Part shown: positions 1 to 7,721 of the stretch, piece by piece
How positions within the stretch are numbered: the first letter of the stretch is position 1
Layout: every line of letters begins with the position of its first letter
Source: Acetofilamentum sp.
GTDB taxonomy: Bacteria > Bacteroidota > Bacteroidia > Bacteroidales > JAFGUD01
Direction of reading: 5' to 3'
Length of the DNA: 31,140 nt
Assembly: GCA_020722645.1 (NCBI GenBank)
Contig: DYKL01000009.1
Span: 1 to 31,140, forward strand
Made by a program: the position numbers and the translations under genes
The notes under the pieces: generated by a model
Database searches by the model: none
Seen by the model: only the letters and a program-made list of their open reading frames with translations
What the model was told of the DNA's origin: nothing

Positions 1-87
1 GCTAATGTGATAATGTGATAATGTGCTAATTAGCTAATGTGATAATGTGCTAATTGGCTAATTGGCTAATTGACTAATTAACTAATT
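1..87. repeat. AT-rich short tandem repeat patch
   Basis: The first 87 bases are built from short near-identical units (GCTAATGTGATAATGTG, then GCTAATTG repeated). They lie directly downstream of the stop of the minus-strand PorV/PorQ-like gene. Read on the minus strand, as a continuation of that gene's transcript, they contain GTCAATTAGCCAATTAGC (complement of 57-74), an 18-mer also found at 24786-24803. The patch is cut by the window edge. I see no gene in it. Confidence 0.8.
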
Positions 88-88
88 C

Positions 89-1174
89 TCAAAATCTATA
101 TCCAACCGAAAAAATATGAGAATACAGCGAAATTGCTTGATCTGCAACATCTGTAAATGCATAATCTATGTGAAAATTATGAAAAATTAATCCCAAACCT
201 ATTGCTGGCACAAAATCAAGGCTGTTTTCTCTGTAATAATTTTCATCAACATTGCGTCTGAAATCAGGGAACAATTGAAAATTGTTGGCACCGGTTCTCA
301 AAAAAAGCGTTTTTTTGTAATTAAATTCAAGTCCTGCCTGTGGGTATAAACTAATAGGATTGAAGCTTATCAAGGCGTTTCTTTCGCCGTCAAAAGTGAA
401 AATTAAATCAAATTCACTATTTAATCCCGTTTTGTCCGAAAATTTGAAATACCTGCTAACACCGGTATTCAGTACCGGCATAGCTATTTCAATGTAATTA
501 TGCGGTATTTCATTACCTGTCTCTTCAAAAACTTGTCTCATTTGCTCGGTGATATTGTTAAACCAAGCTGTAAAACCTGTTGTTGAATTGTTCAAATTTG
601 CACCGAATTTCCATTTTTTTAACTCGTACTGCATTCCGGCATCTATTGAAAAACCATAAGCATTTGCAAATTCTCCCTGATGTCGGTAGATTATTTTGGC
701 AGTTATACCGTAATTTAGACCGGTAATGTTGGTTTTTCTTCCGTAAGAAGCTAAAAATGCGTAATCTGCAACTGAAAAAAGTTCAATTCTATCGTAATCA
801 ACATTTCCGTCATTGTCAATTAGATAAAGGGTGTTTTGAATATCATCAACGCCAAGTCTGATAAGCGATGCCGATAATCCTGTGCTTTCATCTAATTTGT
901 AAGAAAAACCAATGTAATCATATTTCGCAATACCGGCGAAATATTCGGAGTGCATTAGAAAAACCTGATAATTTGTCTCTAAATCAGCTAAACCTGCAGG
1001 GTTGTAATATCCTGATGAGTAATCATTTACGTTAGCAGTTACACTATTGCCAAGTGAAATGTTTTTGGCACTGACTCCTATGTTCAAGTAATCATTGCTG
1101 TATTTTAACACTTGTGAGTTTGTTTGTCCGATAATTATTATAGTTGACAATGCTATAATTAAAAATTTTTTCAT
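89..1174 (-). CDS. PorV/PorQ-family outer-membrane beta-barrel protein
   Basis: The 361-aa product starts with a signal peptide (about residues 1-20, MKKFLIIALSTIIIIG then QTNSQ). The mature N-terminus has the family hallmark: a stretch on uniform gene state and an NPAGLA motif (about residues 58-63), as in FadL-like and PorV/PorQ proteins. The rest alternates polar and hydrophobic residues with glycines and aromatics, and it ends in an aromatic residue (VGYRF), as outer-membrane barrels do. PorV is the T9SS shuttle protein and PorQ-type paralogues are common in Bacteroidota. I cannot tell which member this is, and it may be a paralogue with no direct T9SS role. A T9SS cargo protein is encoded at 29478-30977, so the organism should have the system. 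The gene is divergent from pssA with a 46-base gap. No clear minus-strand promoter is visible. Confidence 0.8.
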   Translation of the reverse strand: MKKFLIIALSTIIIIGQTNSQVLKYSNDYLNIGVSAKNISLGNSVTANVNDYSSGYYNPAGLADLETNYQVFLMHSEYFAGIAKYDYIGFSYKLDESTGLSASLIRLGVDDIQNTLYLIDNDGNVDYDRIELFSVADYAFLASYGRKTNITGLNYGITAKIIYRHQGEFANAYGFSIDAGMQYELKKWKFGANLNNSTTGFTAWFNNITEQMRQVFEETGNEIPHNYIEIAMPVLNTGVSRYFKFSDKTGLNSEFDLIFTFDGERNALISFNPISLYPQAGLEFNYKKTLFLRTGANNFQLFPDFRRNVDENYYRENSLDFVPAIGLGLIFHNFHIDYAFTDVADQAISLYSHIFSVGYRF

Positions 1175-1188
1175 AACTTGCTTTTATT

Positions 1189-1196
1189 TATATTTG
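1189..1196 (+). promoter_or_regulatory. Bacteroidota -7 element for pssA
   Basis: TATATTTG matches the Bacteroidota -7 consensus TAnnTTTG exactly and lies 24 bases before the chosen pssA start. The -33 region (about 1167-1170) is only T-rich, so the second element is weak. Predicted transcription start is near 1200. Confidence 0.45.
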
Positions 1197-1220
1197 CAGT
1201 TTAACATTATTTATATTTAT

Positions 1221-1955
1221 ATGCAAACAAATGAGAAATTTAATAAAAAAATTTTTATACCAAATGCAATAACTTCTTTAAATTTAATTTGTGGGGCTTT
1301 TTCGATTTTAATATCTCTAAAATACCCCGATAAATTGTATCTTGCTGCTCTTTTTATTTTTGTAGCATCAATTTTAGATTTTTTAGACGGTTTTGTAGCA
1401 AGAATGCTAAAAGCACAGTCAGAATTCGGCAAACAGTATGATTCTTTGTCAGATGTTATCAGTTTTGGTTTAGCTCCTACATTTATTATGTTCGGTTTAA
1501 TTGAAAAAGCTACGGAAAATCAATATTTACCTTTTATTTCTTTCACAATTGTAGTTTTTTCTGCAATTCGTCTTGCAATTTTTAACATAACCAATCAAAA
1601 AGACTCATTTATGGGTTTACCTACACCTGCTTTTGCTTTGTTTGTTGCATCTATACCATTGGCTGTAATTTATCCTGCAAAAATTTCACACATTATTAAT
1701 ATATATATCGAAAATGTATTTACAAATAATCTTTTTCTAATCTTAGCAACAATTTTTTTCAGTTTTTTATTAGTGTCAAAGATACAAATGTTTTCTTTAA
1801 AATTTTCAAATTTAAAACTTAAAGAAAATAAAATTCGATTTATTTTTATTTTCATAACATTTGTTTTGGGTGTTTTTTTATGGTGGTTTGCTATTCCCGT
1901 TGCTATTATTTTATATGTATTTATATCTCTGATTACTCATTTTAAAAAAAAATAA
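1221..1955 (+). CDS. pssA: CDP-diacylglycerol--serine O-phosphatidyltransferase
   Basis: Membrane enzyme that joins serine to CDP-diacylglycerol to make phosphatidylserine, the precursor of phosphatidylethanolamine. The 244-aa product carries the full CDP-alcohol phosphatidyltransferase signature D-x2-D-G-x2-A-R-x8-G-x3-D-x3-D, with D53, D56, G57, A60, R61, G70, D74 and D78. The N-terminal NAITSLNLICGAFSI is typical of PssA rather than of phosphatidylglycerophosphate synthase. Several hydrophobic segments (about 25-55, 90-115, 125-150, 165-185 and 200-240) indicate a polytopic membrane protein. The open frame extends 42 codons upstream to 1095, but that part overlaps the divergent gene and lies upstream of the predicted promoter, so I start at the ATG at 1221 (MQTNEKFNKK). 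Confidence 0.9.
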   Translation: MQTNEKFNKKIFIPNAITSLNLICGAFSILISLKYPDKLYLAALFIFVASILDFLDGFVARMLKAQSEFGKQYDSLSDVISFGLAPTFIMFGLIEKATENQYLPFISFTIVVFSAIRLAIFNITNQKDSFMGLPTPAFALFVASIPLAVIYPAKISHIINIYIENVFTNNLFLILATIFFSFLLVSKIQMFSLKFSNLKLKENKIRFIFIFITFVLGVFLWWFAIPVAIILYVFISLITHFKKK

Positions 1956-1971
1956 AATTTAGCATAAAAAA

Positions 1972-2003
1972 TTTGGATTTATCAAAAAAAAATTCTATTT
2001 TTA
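1972..2003 (+). promoter_or_regulatory. possible promoter for the xerC-hpf pair
   Basis: TTTG at 1972-1975, a 20-base spacer, then TATTTTTA at 1996-2003, one mismatch from TAnnTTTG. It lies about 30 bases before the recombinase start. In DNA this AT-rich the match could be chance. Confidence 0.3.
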
Positions 2004-2031
2004 TAAAACATAATTTTTTGGAAACAAGTTG

Positions 2032-2895
2032 ATGATTAAGGACTTTGAAAAATATTTATTATTAGAAAAAAGATATTCGATTCATACTGTTACTGCATAC
2101 TTGAATGATATAAAACAATTTTATGAATTTTGTTCGTTTGAGCCTGATTTTATTTGTACAGACCATAATTATATCAGAAATTGGATAGTTCATTTAATGG
2201 ATAATAATATTTCCAAGAGGAGTGTGAATCGAAAGATTTCATCTTTAAAAACTTTTTATCGTTATCTTTTAAAGCAAAATAAAATAAAAACTAATCCTTT
2301 TGCCAGAATAGTAACTCTTAAAACAAGTAAAAACATTCCGGAGTTTATACCTGAAACTGATTTTGATAATTTTGAAGATTTATTTGATACTGATTTTAAA
2401 GGAATCAGAGACAAATTAATACTCGAAATTTTATATCTGACCGGAATAAGAAGAGCTGAATTGGTTAATCTCAAAAATTCTGACATAGATTTATCTAAAA
2501 AACAAATAAAAGTTACCGGTAAAAGACAAAAACAAAGAATAATTCCAATTACTGATTATTTGGCAGAACAAATTAAAATTTACATTTTTTATAAAAATAG
2601 TTTGGCTCAAACAGATAAATTGGCATTTATTTTGACAGATAAAGGTAGTCCGGCATACGATAAATTTATATATCGTACAGTAAATTTTTATTTATCAAAA
2701 ATGACTACACTGAATAAAAAAAGCCCACATATATTAAGACACACATTTGCAACTCATTTATTAAACAACGGAGCTGATTTGAACGCAATTAAAGAACTTC
2801 TGGGACATTCAAATCTTAATGCTACACAAGTATATACTCATAACAGTTACGAAAAATTAAACAAAATATATAAACAAGCTCACCCCAGAGCATAA
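2032..2895 (+). CDS. xerC: tyrosine recombinase, XerC/XerD type
   Basis: Site-specific recombinase of the family that resolves chromosome dimers at dif. The 287-aa product has an N-terminal SAM-like DNA-binding domain (about 1-90) and a C-terminal catalytic domain. All catalytic residues are present: R140 (TGIRRAEL), K164 (TGKRQKQR), H233 and R236 (SPHILRHTFATHLL), H259 (LLGHSNLNATQ) and the nucleophile Y268 (QVYTH). The length and the HPRA C-terminus match chromosomal Xer proteins rather than phage or transposon integrases. It sits among housekeeping genes with no att-like repeats, which also argues for a cellular role. An upstream in-frame TTG at 2029 is possible, but the ATG at 2032 is preferred. 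Assignment to XerC rather than XerD is uncertain. Confidence 0.88.
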   Translation: MIKDFEKYLLLEKRYSIHTVTAYLNDIKQFYEFCSFEPDFICTDHNYIRNWIVHLMDNNISKRSVNRKISSLKTFYRYLLKQNKIKTNPFARIVTLKTSKNIPEFIPETDFDNFEDLFDTDFKGIRDKLILEILYLTGIRRAELVNLKNSDIDLSKKQIKVTGKRQKQRIIPITDYLAEQIKIYIFYKNSLAQTDKLAFILTDKGSPAYDKFIYRTVNFYLSKMTTLNKKSPHILRHTFATHLLNNGADLNAIKELLGHSNLNATQVYTHNSYEKLNKIYKQAHPRA

Positions 2896-2910
2896 AAAAT
2901 TGGAGGAATT

Positions 2911-3219
2911 ATGGATATTAAAATTACATCAATTCATTTCAACGCAGACGAGAAATTAGAAGATTTTATTAAAGACAAAGTTGATAAATTAGTACTTTTT
3001 GATGAGGATTTATTAAGTACTGAAGTCAATTTGACGTTAGAAAAACCTGTTGGAAAAAATTTTGACAGTAAAGTCGTAAAAGTTAAAGTTAAAGCAAAAG
3101 GACATGAATATTTTGCTGAAAAAAAATCTGAAACTTTTGAAGCCGCAACCGTTGATGCTGTAGATGCTATAGAAATTCAAGTTAAAAAGAGAAAAGAAAA
3201 ATTACAGAAAAAAAAGTAA
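2911..3219 (+). CDS. hpf: ribosome hibernation-promoting factor, short form
   Basis: The 102-aa product matches the HPF/YfiA (RaiA) family. It has a beta-alpha-beta-beta-beta-alpha layout, an N-terminal MDIKITSIHFNADEKLEDF and a conserved second half ending in a lysine-rich tail. The family binds the 30S decoding region and silences ribosomes in stationary phase. The short length means it lacks the C-terminal dimerisation domain of long HPF. It begins 15 bases after the recombinase stop, so the two are probably cotranscribed. A GGAGG lies 6 bases before the ATG, a good Shine-Dalgarno match that is unusual in this window. It lies next to the tRNA-tuf-ribosomal protein block. Confidence 0.88.
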   Translation: MDIKITSIHFNADEKLEDFIKDKVDKLVLFDEDLLSTEVNLTLEKPVGKNFDSKVVKVKVKAKGHEYFAEKKSETFEAATVDAVDAIEIQVKKRKEKLQKKK

Positions 3220-3226
3220 AAAATTT

Positions 3227-3256
3227 TTTGTTATTAAAAAATTTGTTATACATTTG
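3227..3256 (+). promoter_or_regulatory. strong Bacteroidota promoter for the tRNA-tuf operon
   Basis: TTTG (3227-3230), an 18-base spacer, then TACATTTG (3249-3256), exact matches to both Bacteroidota primary-sigma elements. The predicted transcription start is about 3259-3262. It begins 8 bases after the hpf stop codon and is the only convincing promoter before the tRNA cluster. It probably drives the four tRNAs and tuf, and perhaps the genes beyond. Confidence 0.7.
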
Positions 3257-3312
3257 CACACCGAATTTAGAGACAACAATTTTTAAACTCTTATTCGGTG
3301 TGTTCTTTTTAT
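3257..3312 (+). terminator. terminator-like hairpin at the start of the tRNA operon
   Basis: CACACCGAAT (3257-3266) pairs perfectly with ATTCGGTGTG (3293-3302), with extra GAG/CTC pairing inside, followed by the T-rich tail TTCTTTTTATT. It would end transcripts reading out of hpf. Its 5' arm overlaps the predicted start site of the promoter at 3227-3256, so transcripts from that promoter would lack part of the arm. Confidence 0.6.
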
Positions 3313-3317
3313 TGTTT

Positions 3318-3390
3318 GCCGATGTAGCTCAGTTGGTAGAGCTGCTGATTTGTAATCAGCTGGTCGGCGGTTCGAGTCCGTCCATCGGCT
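3318..3390 (+). tRNA. tRNA-Thr (anticodon TGT)
   Basis: Cloverleaf with acceptor stem GCCGATG (3318-3324) / CATCGGC (3383-3389), T discriminator, GGTTCGAGTCC T-arm and anticodon loop TTTGTAA, with TGT at 3351-3353. No CCA is encoded; a run of T follows directly. Confidence 0.95.
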
Positions 3391-3400
3391 TTTTTTATCA

Positions 3401-3483
3401 GGGGAGGTACCGAAGCGGTCAAACGGGGCAGACTGTAAATCTGTTGGCAAAAGCCTTCGTAGGTTCGAGTCCTGCCCTCCCCA
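3401..3483 (+). tRNA. tRNA-Tyr (anticodon GTA)
   Basis: 83-base class II tRNA with a long variable arm. Acceptor GGGGAGG (3401-3407) pairs with CCTCCCC (3476-3482), discriminator A. Anticodon loop CTGTAAA with GTA at 3435-3437. No encoded CCA. The gap to the preceding tRNA is 10 bases. Confidence 0.95.
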
Positions 3484-3490
3484 CTTTTTG

Positions 3491-3564
<74 letters not shown>

Positions 3565-3582
3565 TTTTTATGTCACTTTCTT

Positions 3583-3654
<72 letters not shown>

Positions 3655-3664
3655 TAATTTTATA

Positions 3665-3824
3665 GGCTCTTATATGAGAAATTGTTGGTGGATTTAATAA
3701 AAGCCAAGAACATCAAAGGTGTTAAACATTTGTAGGGTAAAAATCCGTAAGACCGCTTTCAAGCAATCAAACGGATATAATGCTATAAATAGAATATCTA
3801 CCCACATTTTTTAAGAAAAGAGCC
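3665..3824 (+). ncRNA. candidate structured tuf leader RNA
   Basis: The 220 bases between tRNA-Thr and tuf fold into nested helices. The closing stem is GGCTCTT (3665-3671) / AAGAGCC (3818-3824). Inside it are a hairpin AACATC-AAA-GGTGTT, then TGT-A-GGGTA / TACCC-ACA (one bulged A), and inside that ATCCGT / ACGGAT, with a small GCT/AGC hairpin at the tip. It contains no ORF. Being cotranscribed with tuf, it is either a 5' leader or a small RNA cut out with the tRNAs. A 6S-like RNA (long hairpin with a side hairpin in a central bulge) is a looser alternative. I recognise no known family. Confidence 0.45.
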
Positions 3825-3874
3825 ATTTTATAAATCGTAAATCAAATATTAACATATCTAAATTCTTTTCAATT

Positions 3875-5065
3875 ATGGCTAAAGAAAAATACGAACGTAA
3901 CAAACCTCACGTAAATATAGGTACAATTGGTCACGTAGACCATGGCAAAACTACTCTTACTGCTGCTATTACAAAAGTTCTATCAGAAAAAGGGCTGTCT
4001 GAATACCGCGACTTTGATTCTATCGACAATGCTCCGGAAGAAAAAGAAAGAGGTATTACTATCAATACCGCTCACGTAGAATATCAAACTGTAAACAGAC
4101 ACTACGCTCACGTTGACTGCCCAGGTCACGCTGACTATGTCAAAAACATGGTTACAGGTGCTGCTCAAATGGACGGTGCTATTCTTGTTGTAGCTGCTAC
4201 TGATGGTCCTATGCCACAAACTCGTGAACACATTCTTCTTGCTCGTCAGGTTAATGTTCCTCAAGTTCTTGTTTTTATGAATAAAGTTGACTTAGTTGAT
4301 GACGAAGAATTATTGGATTTAGTAGAAATGGAAGTTCGTGATCTTTTGAGCTTCTACGAATATGACGGTGATAATGCACCTATTATCAGAGGCTCTGCAT
4401 TAGGCGCCCTTAACGGTGAACCTCAATGGGTAGAAAAAATTACAGAACTTATGGATGCTGTTGACAGCTTTATTCCGCTACCTGTAAGAGACACTGAAAA
4501 AGCTTTCTTAATGCCCGTTGAAGACATATTCTCAATAACCGGTCGTGGTACTGTTGCTACCGGAAGAATCGAAACCGGTATTATTCACACTGGTGACCCT
4601 GTTGAAATTATTGGTCTTCAAAAAGACGGAAGCATGAAATCTGTTTGTACAGGTGTTGAAATGTTCCGTAAAATTTTAGATGATGGTCAGGCTGGTGATA
4701 ACGTTGGTTTGCTTCTTAGAGGTATTGACAAAGATGATATTAAAAGAGGTATGGTTATTGCAAAACCGGGTTCAATTACTCCTCACACAAGATTTAAAGC
4801 CGGTGTTTATATTTTGAAAAAAGAAGAAGGTGGACGTCATACTCCATTCCATAATAATTACAGACCACAGTTCTATTTAAGAACATTAGACGTTACAGGA
4901 GAAATTATTTTGCCCGAAGGTGTTGAAATGGTTATTCCCGGTGATAATATTACAATTGAAGTTAACTTAATATATCCGGTTGCTATAAATCAAGGTTTGC
5001 GTTTCGCAATCCGTGAAGGTGGCAGAACAGTTGGTGCCGGTCAGGTTACAGAAATTATTGAATAA
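3875..5065 (+). CDS. tuf: elongation factor Tu
   Basis: GTPase that delivers aminoacyl-tRNA to the ribosomal A site. The 396-aa product has the P-loop GHVDHGKT (19-26), switch I RGITI (59-63), DCPGH (81-85), NKVD (136-139) and SAL (174-176), followed by beta-barrel domains II and III ending in GGRTVGAGQVTEIIE. Length and motifs are those of a full, functional EF-Tu. The start MAKEKYERNKPHVNIGTIGH is typical. It lies between two tRNA groups, a widespread bacterial arrangement (tRNA-tuf-tRNA-Trp-secE-nusG). Expression probably comes from the promoter at 3227, with the structured leader before it. Confidence 0.98.
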   Translation: MAKEKYERNKPHVNIGTIGHVDHGKTTLTAAITKVLSEKGLSEYRDFDSIDNAPEEKERGITINTAHVEYQTVNRHYAHVDCPGHADYVKNMVTGAAQMDGAILVVAATDGPMPQTREHILLARQVNVPQVLVFMNKVDLVDDEELLDLVEMEVRDLLSFYEYDGDNAPIIRGSALGALNGEPQWVEKITELMDAVDSFIPLPVRDTEKAFLMPVEDIFSITGRGTVATGRIETGIIHTGDPVEIIGLQKDGSMKSVCTGVEMFRKILDDGQAGDNVGLLLRGIDKDDIKRGMVIAKPGSITPHTRFKAGVYILKKEEGGRHTPFHNNYRPQFYLRTLDVTGEIILPEGVEMVIPGDNITIEVNLIYPVAINQGLRFAIREGGRTVGAGQVTEIIE

Positions 5066-5086
5066 AAAAATTATTAAATATCTTTG

Positions 5087-5104
5087 AGGGGCTTTATAGC
5101 CCCT
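5087..5104 (+). terminator. hairpin after tuf, partial terminator or processing site
   Basis: AGGGGCT (5087-5093) pairs perfectly with AGCCCCT (5098-5104) around a TTAT loop. The tail TTATCT is only weakly T-rich. It lies 21 bases after the tuf stop and 8 bases before tRNA-Trp. It may reduce read-through so that tuf is made in excess over secE-nusG-rpl genes, or it may mark the tuf mRNA 3' end after tRNA processing. Confidence 0.5.
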
Positions 5105-5112
5105 TTATCTAC

Positions 5113-5186
5113 AGGGGTGTAGCTCAGTTTGGCAGAGCATCGGTCTCCAAAACCGATTGTCGGGCGTTCGAGTCGCTCCACCCCTG
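5113..5186 (+). tRNA. tRNA-Trp (anticodon CCA)
   Basis: Acceptor AGGGGTG (5113-5119) pairs with CACCCCT (5179-5185), discriminator G. Anticodon loop CTCCAAA with CCA at 5147-5149. 3' CCA is not encoded. Located between tuf and secE. Confidence 0.95.
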
Positions 5187-5201
5187 CAAAATTTTTTTTA
5201 A

Positions 5202-5396
5202 ATGAATAAGTTTTATCTATACATTAAAGATGTTTATAGAGAGTTGTCTCAAAAAGTTACTTGGTCTAAATGGCAAGAACTTCAAAACAGCGCAGTTATT
5301 GTAATGGTTGCTTCCTTAATAATAGCACTTGTTGTGTTAGTTTTAGACCTGTTTTTCAGCTACGGTATGAAATTCATTTATGGTCTTTTTTATTAA
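5202..5396 (+). CDS. secE: preprotein translocase subunit SecE
   Basis: Small essential subunit that clamps SecY in the Sec translocon. The 64-aa product has the conserved amphipathic cytoplasmic helix with the motif ELSQKVTWSKWQEL (about 14-27) and one transmembrane segment (about 30-52). This is the short single-span form seen in most bacteria outside the enterics. It begins 15 bases after tRNA-Trp and is followed by nusG after 22 bases, the usual order. Confidence 0.93.
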   Translation: MNKFYLYIKDVYRELSQKVTWSKWQELQNSAVIVMVASLIIALVVLVLDLFFSYGMKFIYGLFY

Positions 5397-5418
5397 TTTT
5401 TAAAAACTCGGCTTTATA

Positions 5419-5970
5419 ATGGTTGATTTAGAGAAAAATTGGTATGTCCTTAGAGCAATCAGCGGCAAAGAAAAAAAGGTAAAAGAATACATCGAAAATG
5501 AAATAAAAGCCCTTAAGTTGGAAGAATACATCTCACAAGTTGTTATTCCTACCGAAAAGGTTTTTCAAATTCGTAACGGGAAAAAAATCAGCAAAGAGAG
5601 AAACTATTACCCTGGTTATGTCCTTATTGAAGCGGCATTAGTTGGAGAAATAGCTCATACTTTGATTAATATCCCAAATGTAATCAGCTTTGTCGGTGCG
5701 GATAAAGGCAAAACACCTGTCCCTCTAAGACCTGATGAAGTCAAACAAATTTTGGGGATTGTTGATAAACTGCAAGACTCTGATGAACAGCTTACCCAGT
5801 CGTTCATCGTTGGTGAAGATGTCAAAGTTATTGATGGTCCTTTTAGTGATTTTATAGGAGTTATCGAAGAAATAAACGAAGAAAAGAAAAAATTAAAGGT
5901 AATGGTAAAAATTTTCGGAAGAAAAGCTCCTTTAGAATTAAAATTTTCACAAGTAGAAAAACAATTTTAA
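5419..5970 (+). CDS. nusG: transcription termination/antitermination factor NusG
   Basis: Binds RNA polymerase to control pausing and links it to Rho or the ribosome. The 183-aa product has an N-terminal NGN domain (KNWYVLRAISGKEKKVKEY near the start; YYPGYVLIEA at about 67-76) and a C-terminal KOW domain (about 130-183, GEDVKVIDGPFSDFIGVIEE). Length is normal and no insertion domain is seen. It lies between secE and rplK, 15 bases before the latter. Confidence 0.96.
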   Translation: MVDLEKNWYVLRAISGKEKKVKEYIENEIKALKLEEYISQVVIPTEKVFQIRNGKKISKERNYYPGYVLIEAALVGEIAHTLINIPNVISFVGADKGKTPVPLRPDEVKQILGIVDKLQDSDEQLTQSFIVGEDVKVIDGPFSDFIGVIEEINEEKKKLKVMVKIFGRKAPLELKFSQVEKQF

Positions 5971-5985
5971 CAAAATTCTCAAATT

Positions 5986-6423
5986 ATGGCAAAAGAGGTT
6001 GTAGGCTATATTAAATTGCAAATTGAGGGTGGTAAAGCAAATCCATCACCACCAGTAGGACCGGCATTAGGTTCGAAAGGTCTTAATATAATGGAGTTTT
6101 GTAAACAATTCAATGCAAGAACTCAAAATTATTCAGGCCAAATTATTCCGGTTGTTATTTCTGTGTATAATGACAAATCTTTTGACTTTATAACAAAAAC
6201 TCCTCCGGTAGCCGCTCAATTAAAAGATATCGCAAAATTAAAATCAGGTTCAGCTAATCCTAATATCAAAAAAGTTGCTTCTCTTTCATGGGAACAGGTA
6301 AAAAAGATAGCAGAAAATAAGATTGCAGATATGAACGCTTTTACAGTTGAGTCGGCAATGTCAATGATAGCCGGGACAGCAAGAAGTATGGGAATAAAAA
6401 TCGAAGGCGAACGTCCTTTTTAG
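5986..6423 (+). CDS. rplK: 50S ribosomal protein L11
   Basis: Builds the base of the GTPase-associated centre with 23S rRNA and L10/L12. The 145-aa product has the N-terminal motif NPSPPVGPALGSKGLNIMEF and the C-terminal rRNA-binding domain with KSGSANPNIKK and a final MGIKIEGE. Start and length are standard. It is separated from rplA by 26 bases. Confidence 0.97.
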   Translation: MAKEVVGYIKLQIEGGKANPSPPVGPALGSKGLNIMEFCKQFNARTQNYSGQIIPVVISVYNDKSFDFITKTPPVAAQLKDIAKLKSGSANPNIKKVASLSWEQVKKIAENKIADMNAFTVESAMSMIAGTARSMGIKIEGERPF

Positions 6424-6449
6424 TAAAAACTGATTAATTAAGATTTATT

Positions 6450-7148
6450 ATGGCTGCAAAAAACACAAAAAATAGAAAAAATTCTATTAGCAAAATCGAC
6501 AAAAATCGCCTATATGAATTACCTGACGCTGTAAAACTTGTTAAAGAAGTTACAACAACAAAATTTGACGCATCTGTTGATGTTGATATACGTCTTGGAG
6601 TTGACCCAAGAAAAGCCAATCAAATGGTTAGAGGTACAATAACTCTACCCCACGGCACGGGAAAAGAAAAGAAAGTTTTGGTTCTTTGTACACCAGATAA
6701 AGAAGCTGAAGCTAAAACTGCCGGTGCAGATTATGCTGGATTAGACGACTATATTAAACAAATACAAGAAGGTTGGTTAGATTTTGATGCTGTTGTGGCT
6801 ACTCCGCAAGTAATGCCGCAAATTGGTAAAGTAGCAAGAATCCTCGGTCCCCGCGGATTAATGCCAAATCCAAAGACAGGCACCGTAACAGCTAACGTTG
6901 CTGAAACAGTTCAGGAAATCAAAAAAGGTAAAATCGCTTTCAAAGTCGATAAGTATGGTATTATTCATCTCTCTGTAGGAAGAATTTCTTTTACTGAAGA
7001 AAAACTTTCCGATAATATTAATGAATTTGTTGCTCTGGTTAATAAACTTAAACCTACATCTTCAAAAGGTACTTACGTAAAAAGTTTATTCATTTCATCA
7101 ACGATGAGTCCAAGTATTGCAGTTGATGCAAAAACATTTAAACGATAA
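6450..7148 (+). CDS. rplA: 50S ribosomal protein L1
   Basis: L1-stalk protein involved in release of E-site tRNA; in many bacteria it also represses its own mRNA. The 232-aa product has the two-domain L1 layout, with DVDIRLGVDPRKANQMVRG near the start and the signature LGPRGLMPNPKTGTVT in the middle domain. A lysine-rich stretch (about 4-15) precedes the conserved part. It is followed after 12 bases by rplJ. Confidence 0.97.
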   Translation: MAAKNTKNRKNSISKIDKNRLYELPDAVKLVKEVTTTKFDASVDVDIRLGVDPRKANQMVRGTITLPHGTGKEKKVLVLCTPDKEAEAKTAGADYAGLDDYIKQIQEGWLDFDAVVATPQVMPQIGKVARILGPRGLMPNPKTGTVTANVAETVQEIKKGKIAFKVDKYGIIHLSVGRISFTEEKLSDNINEFVALVNKLKPTSSKGTYVKSLFISSTMSPSIAVDAKTFKR

Positions 7149-7160
7149 CAATTACTAATT

Positions 7161-7682
7161 ATGACAAGAGAAGAAAAATTAAGAATAATTGAGGATTTGA
7201 CTGAAAAGTTAAATAAAACACCTCATTTTTATCTTACAGATGCATCGGGTTTAAATGCTGCTGATACTTATGCTATAAGAAAAATGTGCTTCAGCAAAAA
7301 TATTAAATTGTTGGTTGTCAAAAACACTTTGCTTAGTAAAGCATTTGATAAAATTGACAAAAATGTTGAAGAAATGAAACAAGCTCTTCATCAGCAAACT
7401 GCAATTATGTTATCTGAAGAAGCAAATTCTCCGGCAAAATTAATTAAAGATTTTAGAGGTAAAGTAGGTAAAGTACCTGTTTTAAAAGCCGCTTATGTTG
7501 AAGAATCAATATATATCGGTGATGATAAAATAGATACTCTGATAAATCTAAAATCCAAAAATGAACTTATTGCCGATGTTATTGCTTTATTGAAGTCTCC
7601 GATGAGTACTTTGTTGGGACAATTAAATTCAGGAAAGCATTTATTAGCCGGTATAACAAAAACCCTAAGCGAAAAAAAATAA
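7161..7682 (+). CDS. rplJ: 50S ribosomal protein L10
   Basis: Anchors L7/L12 dimers to the ribosome through its C-terminal helix. The 173-aa product has the family core FYLTDASGLNAADTYAIRKM, a LLVVKNTLLSKAF motif and a C-terminal helix (about 135-173). Only 12 bases separate it from rplA, so there is no room for a long L10 leader of the E. coli type. Any autoregulation must act elsewhere. Confidence 0.96.
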   Translation: MTREEKLRIIEDLTEKLNKTPHFYLTDASGLNAADTYAIRKMCFSKNIKLLVVKNTLLSKAFDKIDKNVEEMKQALHQQTAIMLSEEANSPAKLIKDFRGKVGKVPVLKAAYVEESIYIGDDKIDTLINLKSKNELIADVIALLKSPMSTLLGQLNSGKHLLAGITKTLSEKK

Positions 7683-7721
7683 AAAAATCAAGTTTAAAAA
7701 TTTTTAAAAAATCATAATAAA

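Noticed and set aside
1095..1220. 42-codon N-terminal extension of pssA
   Set aside because: It overlaps the divergent gene, lies upstream of the TATATTTG promoter element, and has no family similarity. The ATG at 1221 fits.
2032..2895. Integrase marking a genomic island at the tRNA cluster
   Set aside because: The protein is a chromosomal Xer type, the neighbours are core genes, and no direct repeat of a tRNA 3' end is seen.
3665..3824. tmRNA or SRP RNA in the tuf leader
   Set aside because: There is no tRNA-like end, no tag reading frame and no SRP Alu or GNRA domain motif.
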